From an uncultured bacterium (GTDB lineage Bacteria; Verrucomicrobiota; Verrucomicrobiia; Opitutales; Intestinicryptomonadaceae), in the NCBI GenBank assembly GCA_905214995.1, contig CAJMOT010000070.1:1-11496 (forward strand): a stretch of 11,496 bases of DNA, written 5' to 3'. A model generated the notes under the pieces. It saw only the letters and a program-made list of their open reading frames with translations. It did not search any database and was not told the DNA's origin. The position numbers and the translations under genes are program-made. Every line of letters begins with the position of its first letter. The stretch's first letter is position 1. Of this stretch, positions 8,568 through 11,496 are shown piece by piece.

Positions 8568-9236
8568 TAAAATTCCCTTGCGGACCAAAAATGCGCGGGT
8601 CTCGTCCAGAATCTCCCCGACGTCCACCCTGCCCTTGAAAAGGTTAGCGTCGGCAACCGCGAGCATCCGCGCGAAAAATTCGCGGATCGAATTGTAAAAG
8701 CGGAAGCTCGGCTGCGGCGGCGTAGGGGCGGCGAGCGCGGAGGCGTCCATGCCGAGGCTGTCCGCTATGTAGAGGGCGCGGCGGCAGTGGGAATCCTGCG
8801 AGACTATCACGGGATCCGACACTCCGAAAATATCCCTGCACCGCCTCACCGAGTCGTAGGTGCGCAGCCCCATGGGGTCCTCGACGACCGCGGATTCCGG
8901 AACCCCAGCGAGCGCGAGATCGCGCTTCATTCGGGCGGGCTCGTTGTAGTATTTGTCGCGGTTGTCGCCGCTGGCGATTATGCGCGAAACCGCCCCCGAC
9001 TTGTAGAGGCGCGCGGCCGAATCTATGCGCGCGAGGTAAAACGGGTTCGGCGCGCCGCCCGCAAGCCGGTTTGAAGTTCCCAACAGCAGAGCGCACCCGC
9101 CCCGCGCGCCGATCTTGGAAACGTCCTCCGTCGAATGGAAGGAGTCGACGCGCACATAGCAATACGCCCCGAAAGCGACGAAGCATATCGCGGCCGACGC
9201 GGCGGCGCCAAGCGCGCGCTTTATAAATCTAAACAT
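8556..9236 (-). CDS. SanA/ElyC-like DUF218-family membrane-anchored protein
   Basis: It resembles E. coli SanA, a protein linked to envelope barrier function and vancomycin exclusion at high temperature. The enzymatic role of the family is unsettled. Residues about 8-28 form one hydrophobic N-terminal segment, a probable signal anchor placing the rest in the periplasm. Family blocks follow in order: LLLGTSNR (50-57), NPFYLARID (64-72), SGDNRDKYYNEP (89-100), MKRDL..AGVPE, then DPMGLRTYDSV (120-130) and VSQDSHCRRA (145-154). At 226 residues it is of normal size. The ATG at 9236 has GGAG 5 bases upstream. The frame is open further 5' but only as a shadow of the helicase gene. It lies 47 bp after the helicase stop in the same direction, so it is probably co-transcribed. 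Confidence 0.87.
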   Translation of the reverse strand: MFRFIKRALGAAASAAICFVAFGAYCYVRVDSFHSTEDVSKIGARGGCALLLGTSNRLAGGAPNPFYLARIDSAARLYKSGAVSRIIASGDNRDKYYNEPARMKRDLALAGVPESAVVEDPMGLRTYDSVRRCRDIFGVSDPVIVSQDSHCRRALYIADSLGMDASALAAPTPPQPSFRFYNSIREFFARMLAVADANLFKGRVDVGEILDETRAFLVRKGILGGG

Positions 9237-9254
9237 ATCCGCTCCGAAAAGGCG

Positions 9255-9275
9255 GCGCCGCCCAAACCGCGGCGC
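9255..9275 (-). terminator. Intercistronic hairpin between helicase and sanA-like gene
   Basis: GCGCCGC (9255-9261) and GCGGCGC (9269-9275) form a perfect 7-bp stem with a 7-base loop. Reading the minus strand, it is followed by four bases, then TTTT (9250-9247), then the sanA ribosome site. It is too weak to be a full terminator, but could attenuate sanA expression or mark an RNA processing site. Confidence 0.3.
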
Positions 9276-9283
9276 GAAAAAGA

Positions 9284-10789
9284 TCACCGGTTGCGCTTGC
9301 GCTTTCTGGGCGCCTGCTCCTCGAGCACGGGCTCCGTGCGGTAGGCGAAGCCCTCGAGCCTGCGGCGCTCGATTCTCGCCCCTATGAACGCCTCTATCCT
9401 CTTTAAAAATTCGGTCTCGTCGGAGGAGTATAGGGTGATGGCCTTGCCCTCGCGGTTCGCCCTTCCCGTGCGGCCTATGCGGTGGACGTAGTCCTCGGAG
9501 TGCTCGGGGACATTGTAGTTTATGACGTAGCCGACGTTTGAGATGTCGAGCCCGCGGGAGGCGATGTCGGTGGCGACCAATATCTTCGTCCTGCCGTCTT
9601 TGAAGTCTTTCAGAGCCTTGTCGCGCTCGCGCTGCGTGCGGTCGGAATGCAAAATAGAAACCGCGTAGTCGTGGGCGATGAGCCATTCCCCGATTCTGTC
9701 GGCGTCGATCCTCGTGCGGGTGAAAACGATGAGGCTTTCAAACGAAATGCTTTTGAGAACCTCTATGAGCATGTCGTACTTCTGGATTCCGTCCACCGGG
9801 TAAATGAAGTGCTCTATGGTGTCGGCGGGCGAGTGAACCACGCCGACGCCGACGGTCTTCGGATCTTTGAGCGCCCACTTTGACAGGCGCAGCACGGCGT
9901 CCGGCATCGTGGCGGAAAAGAACAGCGTCTGCCGCTCCTTCGGGCAGTACCTGATGATGTTCGATACGTCCTCGATAAACCCCATGTCGAACATCCTGTC
10001 GACCTCGTCGAGTATAAGCCAGCGCACGCCTTTGAGCGAAATGTTGCGCTGGCGTATGTGGTCGAGAAGCCTGCCGGGGGTGGCGACCACGACGTCCACG
10101 CCCGCGCGCAACGCCCTAATCTGCCCGTCCATATTCACCCCGCCCTGAACGAGCAGCGAGCGCAACGAGGTGTATTTTGAAAATTTTTCGAAAGCGTCGG
10201 CGCTCTGGGCGGCGAGCTCCCGGGTGGGGCTCAAAGCGAGAATCCGCGGGCCGGACGGCTCGTGAGAACCCGCGAGCTTCACGACGGGCAGCGCGAACGC
10301 CGCCGTCTTTCCGGTGCCGGTCTGCGCCGTGCCTATGACGTCCGACCCTTCGAGAATGGCGGGTATCGCCGCGCTCTGAATGGGGGTGGGAGAGGAATAG
10401 CCCATATCCTTCACGGCGGATAGAACCTCCGCGCCGAGGTCGAACCCTGCAAATTCGGGTATTGCGGATCTCAGTTCCTCCATGTCGAGAGGCGCGGGAA
10501 CCTCTTTCGGCGCGGGAACCGGCCGCCCGGGCGCTTCGCGGGATTCGGCGTTTTTCAGCACGGAATTTTCGCCCCTCCGCCCCCTTCCGCGGCTTCCTCC
10601 GCGCGAACCTCCGCCGCGCCTTTCCGAGCGTTCCGAATTGGGGCGGCCGCGCTTCTGCGGGTTGCCCCGCCCGGTTTCGGAAAGCTTCCTGCGGCTTCCC
10701 GAAGGCTTCTCGCCCCCGCCGGCGGGCGCCTTTTTTTCGGAGCGGGAAAAGATTTTCCCGATGGACAGAATTTTCTTTAACAATTTCAT
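9284..10789 (-). CDS. DEAD-box ATP-dependent RNA helicase (RhlE-like) with Arg/Gly-rich N-terminus
   Basis: This cytoplasmic helicase unwinds or remodels RNA, typically in ribosome assembly, mRNA decay or cold adaptation. From the ATG at 10789 (501 residues), positions about 20-100 are a disordered Arg/Gly/Ser/Pro-rich tail. The Q-motif region (FDLGAEVL...PTPIQ) lies at about 116-138, motif I AQTGTGKT at 155-162, Ia PTRELA, Ib TPGR at 237-240, motif II DEVD at 261-264 in place of DEAD, SAT at 292-294, motif V ATDIASRGLD and motif VI HRIGRTGR at 436-443. A short basic tail (RKRKRNR) ends it. Bacterial relatives usually carry the basic extension at the C-terminus. A TTG at 10819 with AAGG just upstream would add 10 residues, and the ATG itself has no clear ribosome site, so the start is uncertain. 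It is divergent from the secreted-protein gene. Confidence 0.92.
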   Translation of the reverse strand: MKLLKKILSIGKIFSRSEKKAPAGGGEKPSGSRRKLSETGRGNPQKRGRPNSERSERRGGGSRGGSRGRGRRGENSVLKNAESREAPGRPVPAPKEVPAPLDMEELRSAIPEFAGFDLGAEVLSAVKDMGYSSPTPIQSAAIPAILEGSDVIGTAQTGTGKTAAFALPVVKLAGSHEPSGPRILALSPTRELAAQSADAFEKFSKYTSLRSLLVQGGVNMDGQIRALRAGVDVVVATPGRLLDHIRQRNISLKGVRWLILDEVDRMFDMGFIEDVSNIIRYCPKERQTLFFSATMPDAVLRLSKWALKDPKTVGVGVVHSPADTIEHFIYPVDGIQKYDMLIEVLKSISFESLIVFTRTRIDADRIGEWLIAHDYAVSILHSDRTQRERDKALKDFKDGRTKILVATDIASRGLDISNVGYVINYNVPEHSEDYVHRIGRTGRANREGKAITLYSSDETEFLKRIEAFIGARIERRRLEGFAYRTEPVLEEQAPRKRKRNR

Positions 10790-10876
10790 CGAATAGGGCG
10801 ATTCAAGCAGACGCCGCAAACGCCTTCAAGCTAAAATTTGGAAGCCGGCGGCGGCGGACGCGGGAAGAAGAAATTG

Positions 10877-10905
10877 TTGACACGCCCGCGTGCGGGACAT
10901 ACGAT
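10877..10905 (+). promoter_or_regulatory. Sigma70-type promoter of the secreted-protein gene
   Basis: A perfect TTGACA (10877-10882), a 17-base spacer and TACGAT (10900-10905, 4 of 6 consensus bases including TA and AT) make the best promoter in the window. The spacer contains a palindrome, CCCGC-GT-GCGGG (10885-10896), that could be an operator. The -10 box ends 10 bases before the ATG at 10916, predicting a 5' leader of only about 3-5 bases. Confidence 0.65.
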
Positions 10906-10915
10906 TTTTTCGCAT

Positions 10916-11496
10916 ATGAGAAAAATAATAGCTTTATTTATACTCGCGAGCTTTTCCGCAATCCCCGCGTTTTCCCAGGAAATGCCCGCAGACCTCAAAT
11001 CCAAACTCGAGGCGAAAGCCGCGGAGCTCCAGCCGTCGAACAAATCCGCCGCAAAGACGTGGCTTGTAAAGCAGATGAACGCGTGGGAATCCATACAAAA
11101 CCTCGCGTTCGCCGCGGACGCCGACGACATCGAGATGATAAAAAAGCTCGCGGAAAAGAAATTTCCGCTCGACTACGTTTCGCAAGAGGCTTTCATAAAC
11201 GAACAGGCCGTCGCCGCCGCGGGGCTGCCCGATCTCAAATCGCAGATCGGCAAGGCCTCCTACGACGCCATAAAAGCGAAATTCGACAAGGAGGGCAAGA
11301 CCGACCTCAACGAGTTCATCAACCTGCTCAACGCCCAGATAGCGGCGAAGTCGCAGCTCGAAATGCTGAAACCCCTTCCCTCCATCGACGAATCCACGTT
11401 CTCGATTACGAAAGAGGTCTTGAAAAAGAAATATCCGGACGATTTCCTCGCGCAGCTCAACGAGCTCAAAAAGCTCTCCAACGCCGTTGATGCGGC
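10916..11496 (+). CDS. Secreted helical protein of unknown function, 3' end cut by the window
   Basis: I do not recognise this gene. It is open for 193 codons from ATG to the window edge without a stop. The start has a clear Sec signal peptide: MRK, a hydrophobic core to about residue 16, then PAFS-QE with probable cleavage after S20, so the product is periplasmic or extracellular. The mature part is Lys/Ala/Leu-rich and looks mostly helical, with only short spacers and no Cys. A ten-residue motif occurs twice, 90 residues apart: KKFPLDYVSQ (81-90) and KKYPDDFLAQ (171-180), suggesting repeated helical modules. No Shine-Dalgarno precedes the ATG, and the strong promoter ends 10 bases upstream, so translation is probably leaderless. 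The signal peptide and a coding-like base pattern support the frame. The C-terminal domain, which may hold the function, is not visible. Confidence 0.8.
   Translation, partial: MRKIIALFILASFSAIPAFSQEMPADLKSKLEAKAAELQPSNKSAAKTWLVKQMNAWESIQNLAFAADADDIEMIKKLAEKKFPLDYVSQEAFINEQAVAAAGLPDLKSQIGKASYDAIKAKFDKEGKTDLNEFINLLNAQIAAKSQLEMLKPLPSIDESTFSITKEVLKKKYPDDFLAQLNELKKLSNAVDA

Noticed and set aside
9237..9686. Upstream extension of the sanA-like frame to 9686
   Set aside because: The added residues are an out-of-frame reading of the helicase gene. The ATG at 9236 has a good ribosome site and a signal anchor right after it.
10462..11490. Plus-strand frame of 342 codons across the divergent region
   Set aside because: It is antisense to the helicase N-terminus and then out of frame with the signal-peptide gene at 10916. 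Its Arg-rich composition indicates a shadow.

Overview
The window is GC-rich (roughly 60% by eye) bacterial chromosome with mostly ordinary, intact genes. Gene content and protein style suggest a Verrucomicrobiota bacterium, perhaps class Opitutae: a Rho with a long acidic N-terminus and an altered RNA-binding motif, two tandem GspE/PilB ATPases followed by PilC, and a stand-alone CoaB. No marker gene is present, so this placement is inference. There is no sign of a prophage, insertion sequence, tRNA, rRNA or CRISPR array.

Layout. (1) 4-6222, plus strand: rho, two paralogous GspE/PilB-type assembly ATPases and a PilC/GspF inner-membrane platform protein. Gaps are 46, 17 and 18 bp, and a strong intrinsic terminator follows at 6244-6274. 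The three pilus/secretion genes form a motor module. The pilins, secretin and alignment proteins it would need are not in view. (2) 6275-6930: a gap of about 650 bp with no convincing protein gene. It holds a compact structured block at 6559-6690: a Shine-Dalgarno-preceded 11-codon ORF enclosed by a perfect 7-bp inverted repeat, then a second hairpin, all bracketed by a 9-bp direct repeat. This is the least explained sequence in the window. (3) 6931-7575 minus: coaB (coenzyme A synthesis), divergent from a CDF-family zinc-type transporter at 7668-8528 plus. (4) 8556-10789 minus: a DEAD-box RNA helicase with an Arg/Gly-rich N-terminal tail, followed in the same direction by a SanA/DUF218 membrane-anchored protein. 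(5) 10877-11496 plus: a good sigma70-type promoter only 10 bp upstream of the ATG of a secreted protein that runs off the window. This gene is easily missed because it has no stop codon here. The promoter position suggests a nearly leaderless mRNA.

The genes are mainly housekeeping and envelope functions: transcription termination, pilus/secretion motor, CoA synthesis, metal export, envelope barrier and RNA remodelling. The points most worth following are the structured micro-ORF element, the doubled assembly ATPase, the divergent Rho primary RNA site, and the leaderless, internally repeated secreted protein.
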